Shown here piece after piece: positions 24,401 to 35,569 of a stretch of DNA of 64,000 nucleotides. The stretch comes from Galerina marginata (taxonomy: Eukaryota; Basidiomycota; Agaricomycetes; Agaricales; Galerinaceae), in assembly GCA_023014335.1 (NCBI GenBank), contig JAECYW010000003.1, positions 4,092,001 to 4,156,000 of the forward strand, in the 5' to 3' direction. Below the pieces are notes generated by a model. The model worked only from the letters and a program-made list of their open reading frames with translations. It had not been told where the DNA came from and did no database searches. The position numbers and the translations under genes are program-made. Every line of letters begins with the position of its first letter. Position 1 is the first letter of the stretch.

Positions 24401-25835
24401 GCCTTTCTCCTTCCCTCCCTCCCCCTCCTTCCTTCCCTCCCCTCCGTCATCCGTGACTTCTCGCGTAAACAGCCCCCGCGCAAGCGTAGGAAAAGGACTG
24501 GGGATATCATAATACTTAAACTCGTTCATCTTCCAACTTGTTACTATAATCGACGGGTCGGCGGGCGCGGGGTATGTGGATGATTTGACGAGTTTGGGGG
24601 ATTTTGAGGAGAGGGCGTGGAGGGCGGTTATTAGGTCTGAGTCGGTGGGGGAGAACGTTGGGGCCATGTTGGTGGGTGAGGTGGGTGAGGATGAGGGTGG
24701 GCTTAAAGGTGGCGTTGGGTTGGTTGGGTTTGCGGTGGGAGGAGTGGTGGTGGTTGTGGTCGAAGTTGAAGTAGTAGTCGCAGCGGTGTCTGAACTTGAC
24801 GTGACGCTCACGTTGGCGCTGACAGGAGCAGCCTGAGCAGGAGACGACGCTGCCGAATCCAAATCCAAATCCGAAGTAGCCTCGACGTGATCGATATCGA
24901 TAACAGCAGCAGTACCACTAGGAGCAGCAGCGTACTCTTTCACGATATTAAGCGTAAACGGGCGGTGCAGCTTCTTCAACTTGATCGCTTTTTTCGAGTT
25001 GCTTCCTTTTTTCTTCAAGCAGACGGGCGAGGATGAGAACTGCCTGAGGTTAAGAGTACACGCGTACGAAGTCTGGCAGGAGAGGGCCCTGAGGAGGGAC
25101 AGACGAAAAGAGGGGAGGGAGAGAATCGTGGACGCGCCTCAGGCCTTTTATGGCGGTGGTGGTGGTTTGGGATCAGAGTCAGGGACCTACAGGGACAAAC
25201 ACTCACTCGGACGAACGCGGACGCGATGTGACTCGTTCTGAGCATGCTATGACTCCATACTCGATACTCGTATTGCTCGATACCCCTCCCCTTTTCATGG
25301 CGTTCTGAGTCTTGACCTAGGGACTGTCGACGTTACTCAGCGAGCGTTTGCGATGCGTGCTCTAAATTGGTCGTTCTGGAGCGCATTTCGTTCGTGGATA
25401 GATAGTCTCTCTCTCTCTCTGGGGCTCAGAATGGTTTATTTCTGCTTTATCTCTTTCCTTAGGCTTGAGCAAGGAACATCGTCTCTGGCTGGCAGCGAGT
25501 ATCACATCCCATCAAAACAACGCTCGGACGACTCTATAGATCTACAGTATAGCAATATACTCTATGCTTATCGCCCACATCGACTGTTGATACTTCCAGA
25601 CCACTCATCACGATGCTGCCTACCCTCAGGTTGCAATTAGGTTCACGAGATGGACCGCGCAAGGTACAAGGTCAATGTAAGGCTGGCCGCCATACAGCTT
25701 CCCAAACCACCATATGTTGCCGGTAGCTGAAAGCTTCCTCTTTCAGTTACACGATATTTTGGTGTAAATGGGCGATTGTGGATGGGCGGCCGCCTTACAG
25801 TCGACTTTGGCTCTGTGCACGCCGGATACAGGTAC
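21420..25835 (-). repeat. Inverted segmental duplication, arm 2 (TRL1 copy B)
   Basis: Partner of 13095-17545, see that entry. The arms are separated by about 3.9 kb that contains the coiled-coil gene. Confidence 0.8.
21620..24667 (-). CDS. TRL1: tRNA ligase Trl1, copy B
   Basis: Five exons in the same positions as copy A: 24667-24332, 24263-24003, 23945-23174, 23109-22962 and 22880-21620, about 925 residues, all phases consistent. Ligase lysine motif L-K-S-N-G, motif E-G-F-V-V-R-T, kinase P-loop I-P-G-C-G-K-T-A-V and both phosphodiesterase motifs (H-V-T-I and H-I-T-V-G-T) are present. Differences from copy A lie mainly in low-complexity linkers: the Thr/Pro-rich N-terminus, the Glu/Gly-rich loop before the kinase P-loop, and the Asn/Gly-rich segment after H-V-T-I. 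No frameshift or internal stop was found, so both copies look functional. The start at 24667 corresponds to ATG 14290 of copy A; unlike copy A, no upstream in-frame ATG was found. Confidence 0.92.
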
Positions 25836-26015
25836 TCTAGACCTCTACATTTTTCTGTTGATGGGAAGTGCGGTGCGATTTAAATTTAACGCAGTGCTGG
25901 CTTGATCGCAGCCTCTATCTAAATTTGGTTGCCTCGTGGCCAGCGTGCTCTGTCCAGATAAACGCCCACCTGCATCGCCCCTCTTCAAGGTTTCCTTCGT
26001 CCTCCCACTAGTTTC
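25836..26015 (+). repeat. Module-gene leader repeat, orphan copy
   Basis: The stretch CTCTAGACCTCTACAT.TTTCTGTTGA through GTTGCCTCGTGGCC, CTGTGTCCAGATAA and CGCCCCTCTTCAAGG matches the 5' leaders at 26240-26440 and 28866-29010. No module coding follows directly. It abuts the outer edge of the TRL1 inverted repeat. Confidence 0.6.
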
Positions 26016-26499
26016 TCTCCTGATAACCGAAATGAAAGCTTTTGGATCTAGGTCGCAATTAGGTTAGGAACGTCAGTCGCCGCTTGCTGGTCAGTTTCGC
26101 CTCCCACTGCCAAGCGACGCTCCTACTACCGGTGGACTTTCGTTGATACAATGATAGATCTAGAGGATCCTTCATAATAATGCCTCATGCTGATTCATGA
26201 AATGAACAGAGCAAGAGCTTCGGCGTTCTGTTCGTGAGTAATACAAGTAGACCTCTACCTTTCTGTTGACGTGGAAAGGCGGTACGATTTAATGTGTGTA
26301 ACGCTATGGCTAGGCCTTTTCATTGATGGTGTTGCCTCGTGGCCGTTTGCTGTGATTGCCTCGTGACCGCGTGCTGTGTCTAGATAACTGCTCGTTTTCA
26401 TCGCCGCTCTTCAAGGTTTCCTTCTTCCTCCCACTTCCTTCCCTCCTACCGACTAGAATCGAAAATCCATCATCTACCTCGCTCAAAGAAGTTTCGATC

Positions 26500-28080
26500 A
26501 TGGACACAATCGATATCCCGTCTCAGGGACGAAAAACCGACAATGAGGGCGGCGACGCGGGTGGTTCTTCTGTATGCCCTATTAGTATTACGCATAACGA
26601 AGAGTCCTGCAAGCCATGGGACGCGGAGAGCGGTACTAGTGGAAGTGTGATACATCAATCGGCAAGTCCGCTTGTGTCTGTGTCTCAGATCCGCTCAATC
26701 CACATACAGGCCCAGATGTTCTCCGAGGCCAGTAACGTATCAATTCGGGACACAGAAATTAACAATGTCGGAGGCGACTTGACGATAAACAATTATATTG
26801 ATTTCTTCATCCTTCAGCCGCCAGGTACGACACTGACTATTTTTGCTTTCTCGGCACTAATTCTTCTTTATCGAAGGACCTTCACGCGTTTATTGTATGC
26901 CCTCATAAATCTTGAACATGGATGGTAGTTAACAATTCGTGATGAATGCGCCAAAGTTTCCTGGTCATTTGACCCAAATTATAATGACTGCGTTCAACCA
27001 GATGGCAGGTGGGCACAAACTTCCCTTCAGCTACCCATGTATGTCCCATAGCTAACTTGGAACAATATGAATCAACTTGGCGTGAATCCAGCCTTTTTTT
27101 GGTGAGCTAGTCGTCATTTGTCCCTCAATATGATCAGAATTATAATGTTCGCGTTCAGCCAGACGATTCGCTGGTAAAATCCGTAAAACCCTCCCATCAG
27201 CTACGCAATGCACGTCCTCATAGCTAACTTGGAACGATAGTCATCAATTTCGGACGAATGGGTAAGCTCGTCGACATTCAGTTACGCGATGTATGTCTTC
27301 GTAGCTAACTTGGAACGATAGCTATCATTTATGGATATATGCGACAAAGCATTTTCGGTGAGCTAGTCGGCATTTAAACCCAATCAAGATCACAATTATA
27401 ATGCCTACGTTCAGCAAGATATCGAGCCGGTACAAACCTCCCTTCAGCTTACCCTATCTATGTCACTTAGCTAACTTGGAACTAGGCACCAACTTGGGGT
27501 GAGAGCGCCAAACCGTCTTTGGTGAGCTAGTCGTCATTTAACCCTAAACATGATGACAATCATAATATCTACATCCAGCCAGACCCCGAGCCGGTACAAA
27601 CATCCCTTCAGATAAGCGATGTATAGCCTCATTTCTAACTTGAAACGATAGCGGTCAACTTGGGAACAATTCGCCAAGCCATTTTCAGTGAGCTGGTCAT
27701 GATTTACCGTTTAATCCCGGGCGTGATCTAACACGATGTCTACACAGGATCTAAAATCAAATATAGTAAGGACTGGTATCTCTAACTCAGTTCTAATTAC
27801 TGAGCACTCTTGGTGTATGGTAGTCTCATGCAGCCGAGAATGTTAAGAGTTTCCTATCCAGTCCCTTTTCGTTTGTGGTCAGTAGTGTTAGCAGAGTTTA
27901 TTTATTGCATATTTACGTTGAACAGCCACCAGTCAAGGAGAGGATCGCAGAAGACGCCCTCAAATACCCGCCTTTACCCTATGTTCCGGTCCTTCTGAGT
28001 AAAACCTCCCTGGTCATAAACGGAGTAATGACGATAGTGTGCGTACTATTCTCTAAATCTCCTGCCCTCATCATGTCCTA
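26500..28080 (+). CDS. Module-family protein, cassette 1 (unrecognised)
   Basis: The first exon starts at ATG 26500 (M-D-T-I-D-I-P-S-Q-G-R-K) and is hydrophilic. It reaches the family motif Q-M-F-S-E-A-S-N-V-S-I-R-D-T-E-I-N-N-V-G-G-D at about residues 71-92. After it comes a tandem array of short exon pairs (26935-27720). The last recognisable exon near 27930-28040 reads I-A-E-D-A-L-K-Y-P-P-L-P-Y-V-P-V-L-L-S-K and corresponds to the C-terminal segment of the cyclin and GATA fusions. The intermediate splice sites cannot all be fixed, and some array units look damaged, so the gene may be non-functional. Function unknown. It is a tandem paralogue of the cassette at 28866-30270. Confidence 0.5.
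26935..27725 (+). repeat. Tandem array of exon-pair units (about 165 bp each)
   Basis: Five units, one truncated. Conserved landmarks: AATTATAATG..TACGTTCAGCCAGA, GAGCCGGTACAAAC.TCCCTTCAG (ends at about 27030, 27200, 27281, 27447 and 27611), GCTAACTTGGAAC.ATAG, TCAACTTGG, and CCATTTTCGGTGAGCTAGTCGTCATTTAACCC. Spacing is about 165-170 bp except for the truncated 81-bp step. Each unit could encode a 57- to 69-nt exon (N-Y-N-V-Y-V-Q-P-D-P-E-P-V-Q-T-S-L-Q) and a 36-nt exon (S-T-W-E-Q-F-A-K-P-F-S). The cassette at 29.3 kb has a single unit. Confidence 0.75.
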
Positions 28081-28865
28081 GTTGGTTTAAGTCTCCTCTG
28101 TCTTTCCCCGATATGTGTTCCACTGTGACCCCCCGAGTATGATTTCTGGGAACATCCAGAGATTGCTTTAGGTAAGGATGAATTCAAACTTGTAAAGGAG
28201 TGTATCCGAAAGGCACTGAACCCTCCTCAGACGCGGAATTGTCAGGCTTAACCTCTCTGATTTTCCTCCAACGACAAAATCAATTAAAACCAAAACAACG
28301 CAAAAAATAGGGGGCAACCGAACAACGAAACACGGAGAATAACAAAAACAAAATAAACATCCACCAAAAACAGTACAAAATTAAAAATTCCGGAAGAAAA
28401 AAATAGGCGTGGGTCAGCTCAGACCCGGAAGGGTCAGGCTTAACTTTTCTAATTTACTCCATTGACGGTATCGAAAACAATACAAAAAAGGGGGGCGCTG
28501 CCCTCAAGCTCAGGACTTGTTGGACTACGAGCCCATTTGCGTACATACATTTCCACCTGCAGACCGGTAGCTTTTCCCATGAGGTTTTTGATGCACCCGG
28601 TACTAGCAACTCATTTAACTTCGGTCTATCGATGTTATCTTTTTAGAAGACTAAGTCTCTTGTAGACGTAGATATAAAATCATAACAATCGTAACCGAGA
28701 AAACCACGGAAAGGACAAAAGCAGAATGGCACTCGGTGTGGTGCTGGCATCTTCGCCGAGCTGACCGTAGATTAGATAAACTGGATCTTATCAGTGGCTG
28801 TGCAATGTGAGAAATCTGGTCGGTTTTGGGGTACCGGACAGTCGACTTTGGGGTGCTGTTCGTGA
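28081..28865. other. Intergenic between module cassettes
   Basis: A-rich 3' flank text (28270-28450, runs such as CAAAACAACGCAAAAAATAGGGGG) and then sequence resembling 30690-30790 (AGATAAACTGGATC..TCAGTGG). No gene seen. Confidence 0.4.
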
Positions 28866-30270
28866 CAAATACATGTAGACCTCTACATATATTTCTGTTG
28901 ACGCATTCATTTCATTTCGATTGCCTCAAGGCTGCATGCTGTGTCCAGATGACCGCTTGTCTGCATCGCCACTCTTGAAAGGGCCCCTCACTCTTCTCCC
29001 TCACTCTCCCACTTCGGAGCAGAATGTTGTCTTTAACATCTCTCCTGCCCGGGCCACCAAGTGGGCTCCGTCCTAAGACTCATATCCTACCATGCGCCAT
29101 CAGTCGTTACGATACACAAGCTCCACTGGCACGGAATGTCAGTAGTAAATTAGCCCTCCTAAGCTTATCCCCCAGATTAGCCTCTGAATACCACATCCAG
29201 GTCGAGATGTTCTCGTCGGCCCATGACGTATCAATACGAGACACAGAAATCAACAACGTTGGAGGTGATTTGACGATCAACCACAATTACAACGTCTTTT
29301 TTCACCCAGAGTTCGACTCGGAGCCGGTACAAATCTCCCTGCAGCTGCGCGGCGTATGTCTCATGGCTAACTCGGAACAATAGGTGTCAACTTGGGACCA
29401 ATTGGCCAAACCATTTTCAGTGAGTTAGCCCTTATTCAACACCAGGCGTGATCTAACACAATGTCTACCCAGAATCTAAAATCAAAGATAGTAAGGACTG
29501 GCATCTTTAACTCGGTTTATCACTGAGTATAATCTGTGTACGGTAGGCTCACGCTGCCGAGAATGTCAAGGGTTTCCTATCCTGTCCATTTTCGTTCTCG
29601 GTAAGTTGTGTTAGGCAAGTCTATTCATTACATATTAACATCAAATTTACACAAAATAGCCCGACATAAATCTGAATGTACGCTTATTCTCGCTCTAGAG
29701 GGCCATCGGTTTGCACTTACTTACATTGCACCACCAATCCAGGAGAAGATCGCAAACGACGCCCTCAAATATCCGCCTTTATTCAATGTTCCTGTACTTC
29801 TGAGTAAAACCTCCCTGTTCAAGGACGGAATCGTAAACCAGTTGTTGTGCGTGCTACCTTCTATATCTTCTCTTCCATGTCTTCATTGTGAAGTTTTGGC
29901 TTACATCTCGCCTGTTTTCCCTCTAGGTCAAGTGTTCGATACGCGTTCTTCTGCGACTAGGCAACTTCAATCTTGCCCGCATCTGGGCAGGATCTTGGAA
30001 GACTTACCTTGGACACACCGGGAAATTGGTTTAGGCGTGCACGGTTTCGAAATGGTGGCCTTTTGGACACGATACGAAACCGCGCTCTGCCTCAATGCAC
30101 ATTTGGTATAACTTCGCGGTTGATTGAGCTCGTGGCCCGAAAGAGTTAACTTCAACTCTGAGGGTCCGAGAGGGTGGTGCGTCACGCCACACCTGGGGGA
30201 CGTCGGGATCGGTATGGGCCGTTCTGGATGTTCCTCCTCCGTTGGTACCAATGAAAGTGGAAATATTACA
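28866..30270 (+). CDS. Module-family protein, cassette 2 (unrecognised)
   Basis: It begins with the shared leader (GTAGACCTCTACAT), then ATG 29024. The first exon contains V-E-M-F-S-S-A-H-D-V-S-I-R-D-T-E-I-N-N-V near residues 61-80, followed by T-I-N-H-N-Y-N-V-F-F and one exon-pair unit (E-P-V-Q-I-S-L-Q-L-R-G, then V-S-T-W-D-Q-L-A-K-P-F-S, both phase 0). Later exons are an 18-nt exon P-D-I-N-L-N near 29663 and E-K-I-A-N-D-A-L-K-Y-P-P-L-F-N-V-P-V-L-L near 29742. The distal part to about 30110 is unclear. Paralogue of cassette 1 and of the tails of the cyclin and RRM-GATA fusions. Function unknown; exon joins partly uncertain. Confidence 0.5.
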
Positions 30271-31048
30271 AAAAAAAAGGGCTACCGAACGACGAAACAC
30301 GGAAAAGGACAAAAACAATTAAAACCAACCTTCAAAAAAGAATGGAAAAATAGGAAATCCAAAAATAGGTTTCGAATGGCTCTTTGCTCCGCAGCTCGGG
30401 TTTGATTTTACTATGAACGCTTTCTCCGTTGCCTGCTTTTACATTTTCAAATTTACCTATTTGTGTATCACTAAAGTATACTATCTTGTTATACGATCGA
30501 ATTTCACAGCAGTAAGCCCATCGTCCATTATTTGGAGTCTTTGTCTCGAACATTCAAACCGAGATCAAGCTTGTAACACCTACGTACTGAGCCATGTCGT
30601 TTGGGTTTAACACTTTCCTGTCGCCCAAATTGCAACTTTTGGGACGGATTTCCATCAATCTCGCATTGGTCGGAGGACTTTATCATGCTGCCTGCAGATA
30701 AGTTAAACTGGATCCCGTCAGTGGGTGTGCGGTTTCTCATGTTGAGAACGCCAAGCAGGGAATACGGCCCCGGACTGGTCGCCGAAAAAAAATCAAACAA
30801 TCCGGAACAGAACAAAAATAGTCAAAGACTAGGTTATCAGCTGTGTCGAGTTAGGCACCACTTTAAAGTTAAGCAGTCCTTAGTGGCTTGATCTCTTCAC
30901 CTTTTTATATCAGCTATATTCCCGTTAAATAAAAGCCTCCGGTGTTATACTGGTTCGGTCGTTCGACGTTCATAGTACTCATATCCCAACTCAGGGTCCG
31001 TTTTCAATAGTTTTAAGGTAATTGATTGACAAATTACTCCAGGTACTT
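30271..31048. other. Intergenic gap
   Basis: A-rich flank text near 30260-30360 as after cassette 1, and no supported gene before the NLR 3' end. Confidence 0.4.
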
Positions 31049-33380
31049 TTATCTGCCGGATGAGTCCATCCTTCCGAGGTACTCTGCAATTCTCTTCCTC
31101 GCGCGTGCTATTTCGATCGGGAAAGCAGCTGAAAACATCCCAAAGTTGCATCGTCGAGCCAAGGTAATTAGCCGTTCAGACCTTCCTGCTTTCCGGAGAA
31201 GCCTGTCCAGCAAATGCAGGCTATACACTACCAGGTCTTCAATTTTTTGATGCTTCAGGAAACTTGGGACCAAGTGATGTTGTATATAATGAAAAAATAT
31301 ATGGCACCATCCGCATGGCAAGCTTCAAGGTTTCTTTTGTCTTTAAAATGGTGTTTTAAAATCGTCGTGAATTCTTGGCTGTACCATTTTTGGCCCCTGG
31401 AAAGTTGATAGCGGCGAAGGTCAATGGAGGTCAATTGTTCGTCAAGTTGGAACAATTCGTTGCACATGGTGTACCAAATGTCCGGGTACGCGTAGCCTGT
31501 GTCGGTAAAGACTATGTATGAGACGGAAAGGAGGGCTATCAGTCGTTTATCTGAGTAGTAAGCTTTTAACTGGCCGGCGGCATGCTTGTCCATCGGTCGG
31601 GTATGGCGTAAGCAGAGCTCAATGGCATCTGAAAGTTGCTAATAGGAATAAAGAATTAGTTGGGTTAGCCAAATTAAAACCACGTATACGAACAGAACGT
31701 TTGATGGAATTCCAAAGGAGTTCTAGATTTGAGTACGCGGATTCGTACCCATCGGATTTGCGAAAACGAAAGACTCCAAAACTGTCAAGGTTTAGAATGT
31801 CTTGTCGTAGCTCTTCGCTTGGTGAAGCTCTATCAAGGTGGCGAGCGCAAACATATATGTCCCGATCCGATACAATATCTGAGAAACTTGTCAGACAATA
31901 AATCGAACATTGGTCCGATGACGCGGGATAGTGCGATGCACATCATGCACTTACTTGGGAAAAATTGAAACATCGCTCGTGCAAATTCAGCATGCCGGTT
32001 TGGCGGGTCGATGTACAATGACTTGGAGCGTGATTTGTCAAGAAAAAAGTCTTCGAGCGATGCGTGATGCAGGCGGAACTCGGAGCCACCCTGAAGGTCA
32101 ATGACTGCATGGAGGTCGCAGAAAGATGTGTTGATGTCTCCTGTGTGCAAGGAAAGCTTGTGCTCCATGTAGTTCACGCCAGGAACGAAATGATGATCTC
32201 TTGTGAGTAGATAAAAACTTAAAACCTTCAATACCAGCTCAATGTTCTGGACCCCGGCGAATACATGGTGGTAAAGTGCATCTAGGTCAGAGAATGGCAA
32301 ATCGTGATCTCCTACTGGGGGGCGTAGACCGAGAACCATTTCCAATCTATCAGCCGGTTTATGTCGAGTAGATCTCACGAACTTTGTAACGGTGGCTGCG
32401 TAAATGAATTGACCCGACGAATTGGTAACGAGTTTTTCCAGCGTTTGCTGACCAGGCCACCCTACCAGCTGCATTTTGAATGGATGGTTTTCTTTGATTT
32501 CGTTAAATTGACTTCGGAGGAAGAGCTCAATATCCGATGACGACTCGTATGTGTCGTCCAGGGGGAAGCGAGATGTCACTTCCGTCAAGTAGCCTGAGCC
32601 AAAAGAAAAGGTTATATCGTGCTCAGGACGACTAGTGATTAGGAAGATTAGCGGCAGGTGGTGGTCTTGCAGTGCTTTTGATATCGTGCGGATGATATCT
32701 ATTTGCCAATCGGGGTCAATGCATTCATCGAGCCCGTCGATGATAATGAGGCGCTTGGACCTGGGGTCCTCAAAATATCCAGACGTAATAAGTGAATCGA
32801 GTGGCTCAACGATGAGAGAGCGGATCTGCGCCATGAGGGACAGGGTGAATATGAGAGGCTCGGCGTCTATGGCTGCCACAATGCTTTCCCTAACTTTACG
32901 ACCAAGAGATCCTGCCTGATAGGCAATGGTGGCGATCAGTGACCGGGGATGATTTCGCGTCGAGTCGAACCTTGAAAAAAAATAACTGGCAAGTAAGATT
33001 TCCTCCTCGAACGCCCAGTCCGCAAGGGTCTGCGCAATAGCTGACTTCCCTGATCCTGCGGGTCCATGCAACCACTTAATGAGAGCACTTCTTGTCATCG
33101 GGTCGAGGCCGAGAATCCAATCCTTGAGTTTCTTTAGGATCGCAACCCTCGTGTTCGGAAAGCACTTGGGCGGGTCACGACGTTCCCCTGAGTTATGGAA
33201 CGCAGAAGGGGAGACTGCCTTCGTCAAAAGGTCAAGGCTCGCTATTGATTTCGATCAGCTAGAAAGTTCAGCAAGCAGCCCTTACTCGCCTTGACTGGGG
33301 TGGATCTGCCTGACATCATTAATCTGCGTAAAGGTCCCTCCAGTGACCAACAGATTATGGGACGACAACATTGGGTTCAT
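31049..33380 (-). pseudogene. NACHT-domain NLR protein with frameshift
   Basis: Start at ATG 33380, exon 33380-33286, intron 33285-33238, then a long exon. The N-terminus is M-L-S-S-H-N-L-L-V-T-G-G-T-F-T-Q-I-N-D-V, the short motif that heads many basidiomycete NLRs. The NACHT NTPase has Walker A G-P-A-G-S-G-K-S-A-I-A and Walker B L-I-I-I-D-G-L-D-E-C. A helical region follows to F-L-R-Y-C. At about 31865 the frame shifts: the expected continuation D-R-D-I-Y-V-C-A-R-H-L-D-R-A-S is one base out. After an intron the frame resumes (A-I-E-L-C-L-R-H-T-R-P) and ends with L-D-R-L-L-R-K-A-G-R-S-E-R-L, stop at 31049; a second frame break lies near 31300. No WD40, ankyrin or TPR repeats. As read, the protein would end after NACHT. 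NLRs of this kind are thought to act in non-self recognition and cell death. Confidence 0.75.
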
Positions 33381-33870
33381 TCCAAAGTAAATGTCCGAGG
33401 ACGGTGGTGGGAAGGAATTTCAGAGTGAGCGGCGAACATGCTGTACTTATCTATGGCTTGTCAATGAGGCTGTCCATGCTTGCCAACTCTGAACACTGCA
33501 ATTCGAGGTATGCGTTTGGTAGGTTAGTTAAATTTGGATCACATCGTGACTAAGTTATCTATGTAGTTTGAATGAACAATCGATGGCGCTGTGCACTTGC
33601 CTGGAAACTATATTTACCCCAGCCACCAAGGGCGAAAGGCAAATCAATCAAATCTGCGTGTCTTTAATTGACGAGGTTCGGAGGTGACGAGTTGAGCACT
33701 GGGATCATTAATTTGATAGCGGGGATCCCACTGTTTGTGTCAATACACCGCAAAGATACGGTCATCTTAATCCGCCACTCTCATCCGCTGAATCTAATAA
33801 ACCACAAATACCGTCAGCAAAGCACGCCAAAAGCAGCAAAGCTCAACGAAAACAAAGCAGCGTACTTATA
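33381..33870. other. Upstream region of NLR gene
   Basis: No gene seen. It lies between the NLR start and the first ATG18 fragment. Confidence 0.4.
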
Positions 33871-34240
33871 CTACTTCGTCAACACGCTCGCCACCCCTCT
33901 CCAAATCGATGTTATACAAATGAAAATACCCCTCGGACGCGAGGACCATCACCTAGGTCCTGAGGCACCGTGCCGGCGGAGGGTTGAGCTGGATGTTAAA
34001 AAAGAAAAAGAACGGGGACCAGATCAGAGGGTATCTCAGGGCTGAACAGAGGAGCAGAAGATGACGCACGAGAAATTTTTTCATCTTCTTCTCGTCGAAC
34101 ACTTTGTAGCCATCCAAGCCTTGCGTAGTCCCTACCGACTCAGGCGGACTGCTCGCACACGCCTCCGCACGATCCACACTCGAGGCCGACAGCGTCTGTC
34201 TCCCGCTTGGCCTACAGTAGGAGGAGGGGGTTTTGTGTGT
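33870..34240 (-). pseudogene. ATG18 fragment 1
   Basis: The minus strand resembles the 43790-44160 part of the intact ATG18 gene: the end of exon 5 (V-F-D-E-K-K-type text), intron 5, the L-R-R-K-S-like start of exon 6, and text near the last exon (ACCCCTCTCCAAATC..TTATACAAATGAAAATA). It is internally deleted and frameshifted. No start, WD40 blade set or FRRG motif remains. Confidence 0.6.
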
Positions 34241-34289
34241 GCTTGGATGACGTTGTGGCCACAAGAAAATTACCAGGCAGTACCAAGCA

Positions 34290-34860
34290 TGACCATCAAC
34301 GAACACTCCCCCCCCTCTCCAAAGCAATACTATACAAATAAAAATACCATACCCCTCCGACGAGAGCACCATCACCTGCGGCATGCTGCCTGACAACGCG
34401 ACGAAGTCCCGGGAAGGCTCCCACATTTTGGTGAGGGTGTTGGGGAGGTACCCGCCCATGGAGTGGGTTAGGGTTTTGGATAGCTGCATGGATTTACGGC
34501 GGAGGCTTGAGCTGGATATGAAGATGAAGATGAAAGGGGATGAATTTGGATGTGGAAGGAGAGAAAGAGGATGACGCACGAGACACTGTTCACTTTCATC
34601 TTCTCGACGAACGCCTCGTACCCGCCCTCCGAGCCCTACGTCGTCCCATCCACCAATTCAGGCGGACTGCTCGCACCCGCACCCACACCATCCACACTAG
34701 AAATTGACGGCGTCCCAGCGCCCCGCTCCCGCTCCCCAGCTTGAAGATATGCACCGTATCATGCGCCGAGCTTACCGCCAACAGCGTGCCCACCAAATTA
34801 AAGTTCATCGAATAAATCTCTTCGGAGCTGATACAGCTTCCCCGCGCCGGGGACACATAC
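34290..34860 (-). pseudogene. ATG18 fragment 2
   Basis: A second, longer minus-strand copy of the distal ATG18 region. It runs from [26 protein letters not shown] near 34830-34740 through exon 6 text ([11 protein letters not shown]) to CGAACACTC near 34300. Upstream of the FRRG position the homology stops. Frames are broken. It lies in tandem with fragment 1. Confidence 0.7.
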
Positions 34861-35569
34861 CCGGATGAACGTTGAAATCCTATTGAGTAAGGCGGTTGTG
34901 GATTTCAATGGCAGGATTGTAATGGCAGGTCGAATGGACCAAGTACTAGTGGCATTCGGGTATCTTGGGCCGAGCCACCCGTTCCAATCACCGGATGTGC
35001 GCCAGACCGGTATTTGCGAGCGCAGCGAGCAATCTTTCTCTAGGGGTGGAACCGGCGGCCAAACAAAGCCAAATTCTCGATTCGCTGATGGAAAATTTTT
35101 GATATTGTTCCTCCTCTGTACGTCTCAATTGTTCTTCGATCTTCTTGAATCTTTGTAGACGGGTATAATTCGTCGCATTCTGTAGACCTAGTTGAAAAAA
35201 TCGGCCGATTTGGTCAAGATTTCACCGATTCAAGGACGATCCTGTTCGCAGGTGTAACTGAACATTACAGCTCTCAATTGTCCTTGTTTCATCGGTTTTC
35301 TGGCTCAGGAAGGTTAATAGATTGCCGTACTTTACTTTTTACATGCATATTGTGTGTAGGGTAAGGAGGGATCTTGAGGGAGGGACAGACACAAAGCAAG
35401 GCAATGCAACGTGTCGCGTGTCTGTCTCTATCCGTCTCTGAACCATGACCCTCGGACAAGTAGGATGTACAATGACCCCAAGACTCGGATGGCGAAGCGA
35501 GCATTGCCTTCGCAGATTGCGGTTACCTAGTATGTAAGATCCATTCTTTTCCAGCAACGCTATGTATGC
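34861..35569. other. Intergenic gap
   Basis: No recognised gene. The minus strand at about 35523-35620 reads D-G-V-V-G-L-V-L-P-R-E-A-G-G-Q-G-L-V-A-A-Y, a protein-like scrap of unknown origin that reaches into the repeat arm. Confidence 0.35.

Noticed and set aside
32635..32919. 94-codon + frame within the NLR
   Set aside because: Antisense of the NACHT domain.
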